Shown: positions 8,932-17,406, counted from the first letter of the stretch. The stretch: DNA of 64,000 bases from CAVWUA01 sp963758025 (GCA_963758025.1 CAVWUA010000007.1:248001-312000), one strand, 5' to 3'. Program-made: numbers and translations. The notes: a model not told the origin generated them from the letters alone.

Positions 8932-10690
8932 GGTCCCCATCATCTTCGGCGTGCTCGTGGTGGCCGGCGCGGCCGTCGCCTTCACGAGCGTGCCGGGATT
9001 GGACACGTCGTTCAAGTCGTTCCTCGGCTCGAGCGACTCCAACCTGCTGCTCTACAAGGTCGAAAAGACCCGGCTGCCGGTCACGGTTGTCGAGCGCGGA
9101 ACCCTGGAAAGCGCCAACAACAAGGACGTGGTCAACGAAGTCGAGGGCATGACGACGATCATCTTCATCCTGCCCGAAGGAACGCGCGTCAAGGAGGGGC
9201 AAAAGGTTTGCGAACTCGATAGCGCCGTGCTCCGCGACAACCTGCTCAACCAGGAGATCGCGACCAAGCGGGCCAAGGCCGACCTGGACCAGGCGCAGAA
9301 GACCCTCGAAGTCGCCGAGATCTCCGTTCAGGAATACCTGGAGGGCACCTATCCCCAGGAGATCCAGACGGCCGAGGGTCAGATCAAGCTGGCCGAGTCC
9401 GACCTGGTTCGGGCCAAGGACAAGCTGGAATGGTCAAACAAGATGTTTGACATCGGCTACGTCACGGGCCCCCAGAACTACGCCGATAAGCTCGCGAAGC
9501 AGAAGTCGGAATTCTCCTTGCAGGAGGCCGAGAAGAAGCTGGAGGTCATCCAGAAGTACACCAAGGAGAAGCAGGTCAAGGAGCTTCAAGCGGCGGTCGA
9601 GAAGGCCCGTTCCGACATGCTGGCCAAGCAGAACACCTACGACCTGGAAAAGGCCAAGGAAGACAAGCTGCGGAAGCAGATCGACAATTGCGTGCTCTTC
9701 GCTCCCAATGACGGCCTGATCGTCTATGCCAACGAGCAGAACCGCTTCGGCAGCAACAACCAGGCGATGATCGAGGAAGGGGCCCAGGTCCGCGAACGAC
9801 AGAAGATCTTCAGCCTTCCCGACATCAACAACATGCAGGTCAATACGAAGGTTCATGAGTCGATGATCGACCGCGTCTCGCGTGGCCTGAAAGCCCGCAT
9901 CCGGGTCGATTCCTTCTCCGACCAGGGGTTGACCGGCACCGTCAAGAACGTCCAGCCACTGCCCGACCCGACAAGCTGGATGAGCTCCGACATCAAGCAG
10001 TACACCACCCTGGTGACGATCGACAACGGCATCCCCGGCCTCCGTCCCGGCATGTCGGCCGAGGTGACGATCCTCGTGACCCAGAAGGATGATGTCCTCG
10101 CCATCCCCGTGCAGGCGATCCTTCAGTTCAAGGGACAGGATCACGTCTACGCGATCACGCCACAGGGCCCCCAGCGGCGCGTCGTGGAACTCGGCCTCTC
10201 CAACGATAAGCTCGTCGAGGTCACGAAGGGCCTGAAGGAAGGGGACAAGGTCGTTCTGAATCCGATGAGCTTGCTCTCGGAGGAGGAGAAGCGCGAGCTG
10301 TTCGCCATGTCCTCCAAGTCGGGGAACAAGCAGAACTGGACGGCCGATGAGGTCAACGCCGCTGGCCAGTCGCCGGGCGTCCTCGGTCCTGGTGGAGGCG
10401 GCCCGCAGGGTAAGGGTGAGGCGGCCAAGAAGAAAGCCCTCGGCGGTGCCGGCGGTGCGTTCATGCAGAAATTCCAGAACATGAGCCCCGAAGACCGCGA
10501 AGCGATGAAGACCGCCAGTGAGGAAGAGCGTGCGGAGATCCTCAAGAAGGCGGGCTTCACCGAGGACGAGCTGAGCCAGATGCGTCAGCGCATGCAGTCG
10601 GGTGGCGGCGGTGGCGGTGGATTCGGCGGTGGCCGCGGAGGCGCTGGGGGTGGTGGCGGACCGCGCGGCGGCGGGGAGGGCGGACAGTGA
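8828..10690 (+). CDS. Periplasmic adaptor (MacA/HlyD-like) of a tripartite exporter
   Basis: A 620-residue membrane-fusion protein. It has a basic cytoplasmic N-terminus, one transmembrane helix (PIIFGVLVVAGAAVAF), a biotinyl-lipoyl-like half (VERGTLESANNKDVVNEVEG), a long alpha-helical hairpin rich in Lys/Glu (~residues 110-260), then the second lipoyl half and a beta-barrel (AIPVQAILQFKGQDHVYAI). This matches adaptors that pair with MacB-type ABC permeases. The tail after ~510 is unusual: a helical segment (MSPEDREAMKTASEEER...) followed by about 30 residues that are almost all glycine. ATG 8828 has GGGAGG just upstream and lies inside the TolC-like gene. The stop overlaps the ATPase start (GTGA). 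Confidence 0.85.
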   Translation: MNFSLQNPAPSAAGTPAPTDLPQRGRPSRRRLGVKVPIIFGVLVVAGAAVAFTSVPGLDTSFKSFLGSSDSNLLLYKVEKTRLPVTVVERGTLESANNKDVVNEVEGMTTIIFILPEGTRVKEGQKVCELDSAVLRDNLLNQEIATKRAKADLDQAQKTLEVAEISVQEYLEGTYPQEIQTAEGQIKLAESDLVRAKDKLEWSNKMFDIGYVTGPQNYADKLAKQKSEFSLQEAEKKLEVIQKYTKEKQVKELQAAVEKARSDMLAKQNTYDLEKAKEDKLRKQIDNCVLFAPNDGLIVYANEQNRFGSNNQAMIEEGAQVRERQKIFSLPDINNMQVNTKVHESMIDRVSRGLKARIRVDSFSDQGLTGTVKNVQPLPDPTSWMSSDIKQYTTLVTIDNGIPGLRPGMSAEVTILVTQKDDVLAIPVQAILQFKGQDHVYAITPQGPQRRVVELGLSNDKLVEVTKGLKEGDKVVLNPMSLLSEEEKRELFAMSSKSGNKQNWTADEVNAAGQSPGVLGPGGGGPQGKGEAAKKKALGGAGGAFMQKFQNMSPEDREAMKTASEEERAEILKKAGFTEDELSQMRQRMQSGGGGGGGFGGGRGGAGGGGGPRGGGEGGQ

Positions 10691-11487
10691 TCAGTTCCGG
10701 TAAACCGATCGTCCAGCTCAATGATGTGCGTAAAACCTACGTGATGGGTAGCCATTCGGGCGGCGGCCTCTTCGGAGGCCGCCGCGAGGAAAATTCCGGG
10801 CCGGTCACGGTTCACGCGCTCAAGGGGGTTTCGGTCGAGTTCCTCCAGGGGGAATATGTCGCGATCATGGGGGCCTCCGGCTCCGGCAAGAGCACGATGC
10901 TCAACCTCCTCGGTTGCCTCGACCGTCCCACCAGCGGGAGGTACTACCTCGGAGGCCAGGACGTCTCGCAGCTCAACGACGACGAGCTGTCGGAGGTTCG
11001 GAGCCGCTACATCGGCTTCATCTTTCAGTCCTACAACCTGATTCAGCAGTACACCGTGGTTGAGAACATTCAGCTCCCCCTGACCTACCAGGGCTCGGGC
11101 GAGCTCTCGCCGGAAGACCAAGAACGGACGATGGAGCTTTCGCGGATGGTCGGCCTGCACGATCGGCTCGATCACCGGCCAAACCAGCTTTCCGGCGGTC
11201 AGCAACAGCGCGTGGCGATTGCCCGCAGCCTGATCAACGACCCCTATATCATCCTCGCCGACGAAGCGACCGGCAACCTCGACAGCGTCACCAGCGAGGA
11301 GATCATGCAGATGCTCCAACGCCTGAACGACGCCGGCAAGACCATCATCATGGTCACCCACGAGGACGATATCGCCGAGCACGCCAAGCGGATCATCCGC
11401 ATGCGGGACGGTCAGATCATCGACGACGGCCCCAGCCCCCGGATGGTCACGGGCAAGGCCGCCGTCGAGGTCGTTTCCGAACGTTGA
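10687..11487 (+). CDS. MacB/LolD-type ABC transporter ATP-binding protein
   Basis: A 266-residue ATPase with all hallmarks: Walker A GASGSGKST, Q-loop FIFQSYNL, signature LSGGQQQRVAIARSL, Walker B ILADEATGNLDS and the H-loop VTHED. The E-A in Walker B (DEATGNLD instead of the usual DEPTGNLD) is a small deviation; the catalytic Glu is kept. A short Gly-rich insertion (SGGGLFGGRREEN) precedes the core. GTG 10687 overlaps the adaptor stop by 4 bases, indicating translational coupling. It should power the permease encoded next, together with the adaptor and TolC-like protein, moving a substrate (peptide, lipid or drug) out of the periplasm. Confidence 0.9.
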   Translation: MISSGKPIVQLNDVRKTYVMGSHSGGGLFGGRREENSGPVTVHALKGVSVEFLQGEYVAIMGASGSGKSTMLNLLGCLDRPTSGRYYLGGQDVSQLNDDELSEVRSRYIGFIFQSYNLIQQYTVVENIQLPLTYQGSGELSPEDQERTMELSRMVGLHDRLDHRPNQLSGGQQQRVAIARSLINDPYIILADEATGNLDSVTSEEIMQMLQRLNDAGKTIIMVTHEDDIAEHAKRIIRMRDGQIIDDGPSPRMVTGKAAVEVVSER

Positions 11488-11564
11488 GGGTTGATCCTAC
11501 CTCTGTCCTTTTTCTTCTTTCGATCTTTCGTTCAATGCGTGCGTAATCGCGGAGAGGTGCAACG

Positions 11565-12839
11565 ATGGGACGCATCTTGCGCAGCCTGAAACTCGGCCTG
11601 AAAAGCTTGCTGCTGCACAAGCTGAGGTCAGGCCTGACCGTGCTGGGGATCGTCTTCGGCGTGGCGGCCGTGATCTCGATGCTGGCCGTCGGCGAAGGCT
11701 CCAGCCGGGAGGCGCAGGAACGCTTCCGTATGCTCGGGGCGACGAACATCATCTACCGTTCCGTCAAGCCGAGCGAGGAAGTCCAGTCCTCCGGCGGGCG
11801 ACCGGCCCGAATTCTCAATTACGGCCTCAAGTACGAGGATTACGACCGCATCCTGGCCACGGTCCCCACCATCGTCAAGGCGCTGCCGATCCGCGAGATC
11901 AAGAAAGAGATCCGCCGCCGCAACCACAAGCTCGACGGCCGCGTGGTGGGAACCACGCACGATTACGATGAGTTCAATCATCTGGATATGGAACGCGGGC
12001 GATTTCTGACCCAGGCCGATAACGAGAACTACGAGAACGTCGCCGTCCTGGCCCATGAGACGGCCACGACTCTGTTTCCGTTCGAGGACCCCCTGGGCGA
12101 ATCGGTCAAGCTCGGCTCCGACTATTACACCGTCGTTGGCGTGACCGAACATCGTTCCGACTCCGCCGGCATCGGCGGCAGTCTCGCCGCGCAGAGCTTC
12201 AACAAGGACGTTTACATCCCGTTGAATACCTGCCGGCTCCGTTTCGGCGAGCGGATTCTCGATAACCGCTCGGGCTCCTTCTCCGCCGAGGAGACGCAGC
12301 TCTCGCAGATCACCGTCCAGGTCGGCGATACGACCGAAGTGCGCCCGTCGGCCGATGTCATCGAGGCGATTGTCAAACCGCACCATCCCAAAAAGGATGT
12401 GGAACTGACCGTCCCCTATGACCTTCTGATGGAAGCTCAGCGCACGGCGAGGCAGTGGAGCTTCGTCCTGGGTACGATCGCATCGATCTCGCTGCTCGTC
12501 GGAGGCATCGGCATCATGAACATCATGCTGGCGACCGTTACCGAACGCACGCGAGAGATCGGCATCCGTCGGGCTCTGGGGGCCAAGCGTCGCGACATCA
12601 CCGAGCAGTTCTTGATCGAGTCGGTCGTGCTCTCCGGCGTCGGCGGCGTCCTCGGCGTGGCCCTGGGAATCGGCATTCCCTATGCCATCGTTTACTTCGC
12701 CAAGATGAAGGCGGTCGTGACCACCAGTTCGGTGCTCCTGGCCTTCTGCATCTCGGTGGGGGTCGGCATCCTCTTCGGCCTCTATCCAGCGCAGCGGGCC
12801 GCTCAGATGGATCCGATCGAAGCCCTTCGCCATGAGTGA
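11565..12839 (+). CDS. MacB-like ABC transporter permease (FtsX superfamily)
   Basis: A 424-residue permease with one N-terminal transmembrane helix (SGLTVLGIVFGVAAVISML), a large periplasmic MacB_PCD domain (~50-290), then three C-terminal helices. The last part carries the family segments TVTERTREIGIRRALGAKRRDI and LYPAQRAAQMDPIEALRHE. MacB itself fuses the ATPase to this unit; here the ATPase is a separate preceding gene, as in LolCDE and many exporters. It lies 77 bases after the ATPase, with AGAGGTGCAACG before the ATG. An insertion sequence begins about 20 bases after its stop and separates it from the hairpin terminator at 14305. Confidence 0.9.
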   Translation: MGRILRSLKLGLKSLLLHKLRSGLTVLGIVFGVAAVISMLAVGEGSSREAQERFRMLGATNIIYRSVKPSEEVQSSGGRPARILNYGLKYEDYDRILATVPTIVKALPIREIKKEIRRRNHKLDGRVVGTTHDYDEFNHLDMERGRFLTQADNENYENVAVLAHETATTLFPFEDPLGESVKLGSDYYTVVGVTEHRSDSAGIGGSLAAQSFNKDVYIPLNTCRLRFGERILDNRSGSFSAEETQLSQITVQVGDTTEVRPSADVIEAIVKPHHPKKDVELTVPYDLLMEAQRTARQWSFVLGTIASISLLVGGIGIMNIMLATVTERTREIGIRRALGAKRRDITEQFLIESVVLSGVGGVLGVALGIGIPYAIVYFAKMKAVVTTSSVLLAFCISVGVGILFGLYPAQRAAQMDPIEALRHE

Positions 12840-12842
12840 TCG

Positions 12843-12860
12843 ACACGGGCGGCTTGCTCT
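12843..12860. repeat. Left copy of 18-bp direct repeat flanking the insertion sequence
   Basis: ACACGGGCGGCTTGCTCT here is repeated exactly at 14245-14262 on the other side of the insertion sequence. It is best read as a target-site duplication. The exact edge is uncertain by 2-3 bases because the repeat and the element end share bases. Confidence 0.85.
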
Positions 12861-12871
12861 GTTGAACCCCC

Positions 12872-12908
12872 ATAGAAATGTCCGGTCTGTCCCCGATAGA
12901 AATGTCCG
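12872..12908 (+). repeat. Tandem end repeats of the insertion sequence, left end
   Basis: Two copies of ATAGAAATGTCCG begin at 12872 and 12896, a 24-bp spacing. They mirror the inverted pair at the right end and probably are transposase binding sites (inference). Confidence 0.75.
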
Positions 12909-12912
12909 CTGT

Positions 12913-14160
12913 TCATCTGTTCTTGGGGGTCTGGAACGCCTTCCTCCAGGGGTGGTCCGCCGCAGGGCGACGCACGTCGCCGGCGCGGGGCTCGGGGGGC
13001 CGGGGCGACGACGGGGCCCGCGCCGGTCGGGCGATCTCGTGGTAACGAAGATACACATCCTTGAATCGGATCGCCAGCGTGCCGTCGCGGCGGGCCTCGA
13101 CGACGACCACGCCCCCACGCAGACCCGGCAACGCGGGCCGGGCCAACTGGAAGAACCGGCCGTCGTAGCGGACGACGTAGTCGTTGCTGACCGTGCGGGG
13201 CTCCTGGGGGCAGAGGATCGCTCGCAGGTCGTGCTCCCGGCGGTCCCAGGGCCGATGGGCGTCGGACGCGTCGGACGCGGCCACGGTGAAGCGGCGGTTG
13301 AACTGCGGTTGCAGCACGCGGCCGACCAGGGCGTTGGCCTGCGCCACCGAGGCGACACCCGCGGCCCGCATCTGCTTGACCCAGCGATCCTGCGCCGTGC
13401 CGAAGAACCGCTCGATCCGTCCCTTGGCCTGTGGGCTGTGCGCCGAGATCAGCTCGATGCCCAACTCGACGCAGGCCCGGCCGAACTGGGTCGGCGGGGC
13501 CGGCCCGTCGGTCGAGGGGACGCGGAAGACGCTCTTCTTGTCGCTGTACAGGGCCACGGGCCGGCCGTGGGCGAGCAGCCAGCGTTCCAGCAGGTCAAAG
13601 TAGCCCGCGGTCGTCTCGGCCGGTGCGAAGCGGGCCAGGATGCGACTGGTGGCGTCGTCGATCATCGCCAGCAGGACCATCGGCACGCCGCGTCCCTCGG
13701 TCCAGTCGTGCTCCGAGGCGTCGAGCTGGACCAGTTCGCCGAAGCAGGCCCGCCGTGGCCGCCGGCTGCGGTGGACGGCCCGCCGGGAGGCCGGCCGCCA
13801 GAGTCCCTCGGCGATGAGCCAGCGTCTGAGGGTCTCGACGCCGACGTCCAGGCCGTGCTCGGCGAGGGCCTCGGCGGCGAGGGTGGGCCCGAAGCCCTGG
13901 AGGTGCTCGGTGTAGAACGAGAGGACGATGTTTTTTGTTGTTGTTTCAATATGTCGATTCGATGGCTGGCCGCGGAGCCGGTGGATCAGGCCCGCGTCCC
14001 CCTCGGCCTGAAGGCGAGCGACCAGGCGTCGGACCTGACGGGTGCTTTTGCCGAGCAGCCGCGCGGCCTCGGCCTGGGTGCGTTGGCCCGCCAGGACGGG
14101 CTTGAGAACGGTGAGGGTATCGCGATCACGTTGACTCATAACGATCCGGTCGGGGTTCAT
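12913..14160 (-). CDS. ISNCY-family DDE transposase
   Basis: A 415-residue transposase. Residues ~10-60 form a helix-turn-helix (TQAEAARLLGKSTRQVRRLVARLQ). A second DNA-binding segment (~60-125) precedes an RNase-H-like core. The DDE residues are visible as LVQLDASEHDW (first Asp), ALYSDKKSVF (second Asp) and AKGRIERFFGT (Glu). The C-terminal part has the SNDYVVRYDGRFFQLARP strand region common to ISNCY and IS481-like integrase-core proteins. The start at 14160 has GGAGG 6-7 bases upstream. The frame is intact. It sits on the opposite strand to the exporter and to greA. Confidence 0.92.
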   Translation of the reverse strand: MNPDRIVMSQRDRDTLTVLKPVLAGQRTQAEAARLLGKSTRQVRRLVARLQAEGDAGLIHRLRGQPSNRHIETTTKNIVLSFYTEHLQGFGPTLAAEALAEHGLDVGVETLRRWLIAEGLWRPASRRAVHRSRRPRRACFGELVQLDASEHDWTEGRGVPMVLLAMIDDATSRILARFAPAETTAGYFDLLERWLLAHGRPVALYSDKKSVFRVPSTDGPAPPTQFGRACVELGIELISAHSPQAKGRIERFFGTAQDRWVKQMRAAGVASVAQANALVGRVLQPQFNRRFTVAASDASDAHRPWDRREHDLRAILCPQEPRTVSNDYVVRYDGRFFQLARPALPGLRGGVVVVEARRDGTLAIRFKDVYLRYHEIARPARAPSSPRPPEPRAGDVRRPAADHPWRKAFQTPKNR

Positions 14161-14196
14161 GGCAACCTCCAGGCTTGGGCCAGAGATCGCATCGAC

Positions 14197-14235
14197 CGGA
14201 CATTTCTATTGGGGCCAACCACCGGACATTTCTAT
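14197..14235 (-). repeat. Tandem end repeats of the insertion sequence, right end
   Basis: Two inverted copies of the 13-mer (CGGACATTTCTAT on the plus strand) at 14197 and 14223, 26 bp apart. They match the pair at the left end. Confidence 0.75.
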
Positions 14236-14244
14236 TGGGGTCGA

Positions 14245-14262
14245 ACACGGGCGGCTTGCTCT
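14245..14262. repeat. Right copy of 18-bp direct repeat flanking the insertion sequence
   Basis: Exact copy of 12843-12860. The sequence after it continues towards the terminator at 14305, so removing the element and one repeat restores a plausible permease 3' untranslated region. Confidence 0.85.
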
Positions 14263-14304
14263 TGCAACGACGCGCCGCGACGACTAGGCTTTACGGTACG
14301 TTAA

Positions 14305-14347
14305 CCGCGGTCCGAGCCTGTGGCTCTGGGCCGCGGCTTTCCTTTTC
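14305..14347 (+). terminator. Rho-independent terminator, originally of the exporter operon
   Basis: The stem CCGCGGTCCGAG pairs with CTCTGGGCCGCGG with a minor mismatch, across a short loop, followed by CTTTCCTTTTCTC. Once the insertion sequence is removed it lies about 60 bases after the permease stop, so it most likely ended the exporter transcript. It now lies beyond the element. Confidence 0.7.
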
Positions 14348-14453
14348 TCATGCCGGGGGCCATCGCGGTCCCTTTCGCATTGTTTCAAGCGCGTGCGAAC
14401 GCCCGAGGCGAGGAATTCGCCCGGCACGTCGTGACATTGGGAGCAGCACAGGC

Positions 14454-14933
14454 ATGTCCACGGATCGAATTCCCATGTCGAAGGAGGGTTATGAGAAGCT
14501 CAGGGCCCAACTCGACAAGATGACCAATGAGGACATGCCCCGGATCGCCGAGCAAATCGCCCAGGCCCGGGGTTACGGCGACCTCTCCGAGAACGCCGAA
14601 TACGATGCCGCCCGCGAAGCTCAAGGGATGCTCCAGGCCAAGATCAACGATCTCGGTGACAAGCTGGCCCGGGCATTCATCGTGGATAAATCCACGATCC
14701 CGACCGATCGCGTCGCCTTCGGCACCAAGGTGCGCGTGCTGGACCTCGACCTCAACGACGAGGAAGATTTTATTCTGGTCGGCCCCGGTGATGAGGATTA
14801 CGACCAGAACAAGATTCTCTTGACCAGCCCGATCGGACAGGGCTTGCTGGGCAAGAAGGTCGGCGAAGTGGCCGAAGTTCCCATCCCTCGTGGAGTCCTG
14901 AAGCTTCGCGTCCTCGAAATCGGGATCGCGTAA
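14454..14933 (+). CDS. greA: Transcription elongation factor GreA
   Basis: A 159-residue protein of normal GreA length. The N-terminal coiled-coil ends in the acidic tip signature ARGYGDLSENAEYDAARE, whose Asp and Glu stimulate RNA cleavage in backtracked RNA polymerase. The C-terminal FKBP-like domain contains ILLTSPIGQGLLGKKVGE. ATG 14454 has GGGAG about 10 bases upstream. Longer in-frame extensions to 14175 would run into the insertion sequence and are not credible. It ends 22 bases from a convergent pseudouridine synthase gene. Confidence 0.95.
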   Translation: MSTDRIPMSKEGYEKLRAQLDKMTNEDMPRIAEQIAQARGYGDLSENAEYDAAREAQGMLQAKINDLGDKLARAFIVDKSTIPTDRVAFGTKVRVLDLDLNDEEDFILVGPGDEDYDQNKILLTSPIGQGLLGKKVGEVAEVPIPRGVLKLRVLEIGIA

Positions 14934-14955
14934 TCCGTCTGTCTCCCGCGCGGAT

Positions 14956-15657
14956 TCACCCCCGCGGATCGCTCCCGGCAGGAAATCCCAATTCGATCCA
15001 GGAGTCCGGCAACGGAGATTCAAACGACAGCGGCCGATCCAGGATCGGGTGTCGGACCGTCAGCGATCGGGCATGAAGGGCGATTCCATCGGGAAACGCC
15101 ACACGCGACCCGTAGAGCTGGTCCCCCACGATCGGTACCCCGCGGCCGAGGTCTGGACCCGTAGTTGGTGCGTCCGGCCTGTTTCTGGCCAGAGTCGTAG
15201 CCAGGAATAATCGCCGGTCATCGCGCAGGCTAGCCTCCGTGAGGAAGCGAGTGCGCGCGGCTTTCGCTCGGGGAGCGTCCGGATGACAGACCTGAACCCG
15301 TCCCAGGCCGGTATCCTCGACACAGAGCCAGTCGCTCCAGATCCCGCGCTCCGGTTCAGGATGCCCCTGAACGACGGCCCAGTATTCCTTCTTCGCGTCC
15401 CGACGAGCGAATTGATCGGCCACCCGACGGGCCGCCTTGGGCGTCTTTGCCCAGAGGATCACCCCCGAGACGGGGCGATCGAGCCGGTGCACCGTACCGA
15501 GATAGACCGCATCCGGCCGTTTTGGCTGAAGGTAGCGGCGCACGACCCCTTCCAGAGAAGGCTCCCGGAGGGAATTCCCCTGCGTGACGACCCCCGCCGG
15601 CTTGGACACAACCAGCAGGTGCCCGTCCTCGAAGAGAATTCGCAGGGGGACGCTCAT
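14956..15657 (-). CDS. RluA-family rRNA/tRNA pseudouridine synthase (two compensating frameshifts)
   Basis: The protein starts MSVPLRILFEDGHLLVVSKPAG and carries the catalytic signature LGTVHRLDRPVSGVILWAKT, whose Asp attacks the target uridine. In the main frame the conserved segment before the end is replaced by unrelated residues. In the next frame the same bases read LRLWPETGRTHQLRVQTSAAG, a classic RluA motif, after which the first frame resumes with PIVGDQLYGS. This implies an extra base near 15198-15201 and a missing base near 15133-15137. The reading frame stays open, so a gene finder would miss the damage. It is about 234 residues; the exact RNA target is unknown. Confidence 0.85.
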   Translation of the reverse strand: MSVPLRILFEDGHLLVVSKPAGVVTQGNSLREPSLEGVVRRYLQPKRPDAVYLGTVHRLDRPVSGVILWAKTPKAARRVADQFARRDAKKEYWAVVQGHPEPERGIWSDWLCVEDTGLGRVQVCHPDAPRAKAARTRFLTEASLRDDRRLFLATTLARNRPDAPTTGPDLGRGVPIVGDQLYGSRVAFPDGIALHARSLTVRHPILDRPLSFESPLPDSWIELGFPAGSDPRG

Positions 15658-15745
15658 GATCCCAGACTGGCAAAAAACGTCGCATGACGCAACGACGAGT
15701 CGATCGATCGTCCGCGCGTCATGCGACCGTAGGTTTCCCACGCGA

Positions 15746-16317
15746 TCAAAGCGGGCTGGGACCGGCGTTCGCGTCGCCCATCACCCCGACCTCGGGAACT
15801 CCGCCGCTCGGAGAGAGTGAGGGGGTCGAGGTGGGCAAGGGGGATGGATCGGGAAGCATCACGCCACCGGCTCCCGCTCCGCCGGCTCCCGCGCCTCCGG
15901 CATAGCCTGGCGCTCCGGCTGGTTGTGTGGAATAGCCGTTCTGGTTAGGCAGCCCACCCGGATATCCTGAGGTGGTCGAGCCGCCATAACCGGTGGTCGA
16001 GGAGGTGCCGTATCCCCCTCCCGGCGCTCCACCAGCATAGCCGGCCGTGGTCGGGTCCGCGTAACCGGGGTTCGCGCCGAGGCCCCCGCATACCCGCCAG
16101 CGTAGCCATTCTGGGGCGTGGTCGCGCCGTATTGCTCGGCGGTCGGAGGCGCGGTGCTGAAACCAACCTGAGGGGCACCAGCCGCCGCGGGGGGAGTACC
16201 TCCCATGTAGGAGGGCGGAGGGGGAACCTCCGGGCGGGTATGGCGACAGCCCGAGGCCGTCAGGAGCAGACCGAGACTACAGCAACCGACCAGTTGCCAG
16301 CGATTGAGCCGATCCAT
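15746..16317 (-). CDS. Gly/Tyr/Pro-rich lipoprotein (one frameshift)
   Basis: The N-terminus MDRLNRWQLVGCCSLGLLLTASGC is a lipoprotein signal with a lipobox Cys. After a Pro-rich stretch, the first frame breaks near a run of five C at 16083-16087. In the adjacent frame the sequence continues with clear low-complexity repeats (NPGYADPTTAGYAGG, GYGTSSTTGYGGSTTSGYPGG, GAPGYAGGAGAGGAG) to a stop at 15746. The repeat character shows this is the true frame. I know no function; such Gly/Tyr-rich lipoproteins may be flexible surface or wall-associated components. AGGGAGGATC precedes the ATG at 16317. Confidence 0.7.
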
Positions 16318-16481
16318 CGGCAGATCCTCCCTCTTCCCTGAGACATGATGTCGCGGACAGTTCGAGACCGCCGGGTTCCCCGACCCCTCTCGGGCGACGA
16401 GCTTTCGTTATCGCGCTTCGGGATTATTGACAGGGAAGTCCGACCGGGCGAGCTGCGCGGGTACGTCGAGATATGGGTGCG

Positions 16482-16511
16482 GACGCCCCAGAGCGGTCCG
16501 TCCGGGGCGTC
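16482..16511 (-). terminator. Hairpin downstream of superoxide dismutase
   Basis: A perfect 8-bp stem GACGCCCC / GGGGCGTC with a 14-base loop lies about 50 bases past the superoxide dismutase stop. No T-run is obvious, so it is a tentative terminator or mRNA end hairpin. Confidence 0.4.
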
Positions 16512-16559
16512 GGGATCATAGCCAATTTCCAATCGGCGTCAAGCGTGATTTAGCACGAA

Positions 16560-17178
16560 TCAGCTCTTCTTGGCTGCGTCGAAACGCCGGGCGACCTCAT
16601 CCCAGTTGAGGGTGTTCCACCAGGCGCCGATGTAATCCGGCCGCTTGTTCTTGTAGTCGAGGTAGTAGGCATGCTCCCACACGTCCAGACCGAGGATGGG
16701 AGTGAGGCCCTCCATCAAGGGGGAATCCTGGTTGGGGGTGGACGTCACCGCGAGCTTGCCGTCCTTGCCGACCACGAGCCAGGCCCAGCCCGAGCCGAAA
16801 CGGCCGGCCGCTGCCTTGCTGAAGGCATCCTTGAACTGGGAGAACCCCCCAGGTCCTTGGTGATCGCGTCGGCCAGAGCGCCGGTCGGCTCGCCACCGCC
16901 GTTTGGCTTCATGACGGTCCAGAACAAGGAGTGGTTGGCATGGCCACCGCCGTTGTTCCGCACGGCCGTCCGGATGTTCTCCGGAAGCTTGTCGATGTTG
17001 GCCAGAACCTCCTCGATCGGCTTCCCCTGATCGGGGTGATCCTTCATCGCGTCGTTGAGCTTGGAGACGTAAGCGGCGTGGTGCTTGTCGTGATGGGTTT
17101 CCATCGTCACGGCGCCAATGTGAGGCTCCAGCGCCAGTTGTTCGGATAGGGCAGGGGGGGCACGGTGTACTCGGCCAT
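16560..17178 (-). CDS. sodA: Fe/Mn superoxide dismutase (two frameshifts)
   Basis: The start MAEYTVPPLPYP at 17178 is preceded by AAGGAG. After a shift near 17135-17142 the family continues LEPHIGAVTMETHHDKHHAAYV, then GGHANHSLFW. A second break lies in a run of six C (16845-16850): the other frame gives FSQFKDAFSKAAAGRFGSGWAWLV and then GLDVWEHAYYLDYKNKRPDYI. Metal ligands are the His in METHHDKHH, His in HANHSLFW, and Asp and His in DVWEHAYY. These look Mn/Fe-type; the metal cannot be fixed from this. It converts superoxide to peroxide in the cytoplasm. Both breaks are single-base, one in a homopolymer, which favours sequencing error over a pseudogene. Confidence 0.88.
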
Positions 17179-17406
17179 GATGATCTCCTTGTTGCAATGG
17201 ACCTTCGCGTACCGCGGTCAAAGGCCGAACAGTCGAGCCGACCGGCGGGAGGAAAGTCGTCGGGGCGGTTGAGACATCGGGTTTGCTCAGGCTACCACAC
17301 GGTTACCCATCGCTTCAAATGCTTTCAGTGGGAGCTTGACCCGTCGTCTCGGAGCCGTTCTGATATCTGGGCAGGTTCCCACCCATCCCCACGAGGATCA
17401 TCCGAC

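Larger units (their letters stand above)
12861..14244 (-). mobile_element. ISNCY-family insertion sequence (~1.38 kb)
   Basis: One transposase gene is bounded by related inverted ends. The left end starts GTTGAACCCCCATAG; the right end read inward starts GTTCGACCCCAATAG. Each end carries two copies of the 13-mer ATAGAAATGTCCG: at 12872 and 12896 on the left, and inverted at 14197 and 14223 on the right. The flanks are an exact 18-bp direct repeat. Long target duplications are known in the IS1202-like branch of the ISNCY group. Both the transposase and the ends look intact, so the copy is probably recent and may be active. Confidence 0.85.

Noticed and set aside
11628..13358. 576-codon minus-strand open frame
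   Set aside because: It spans antisense of the exporter permease and the end of the insertion sequence; no family features.
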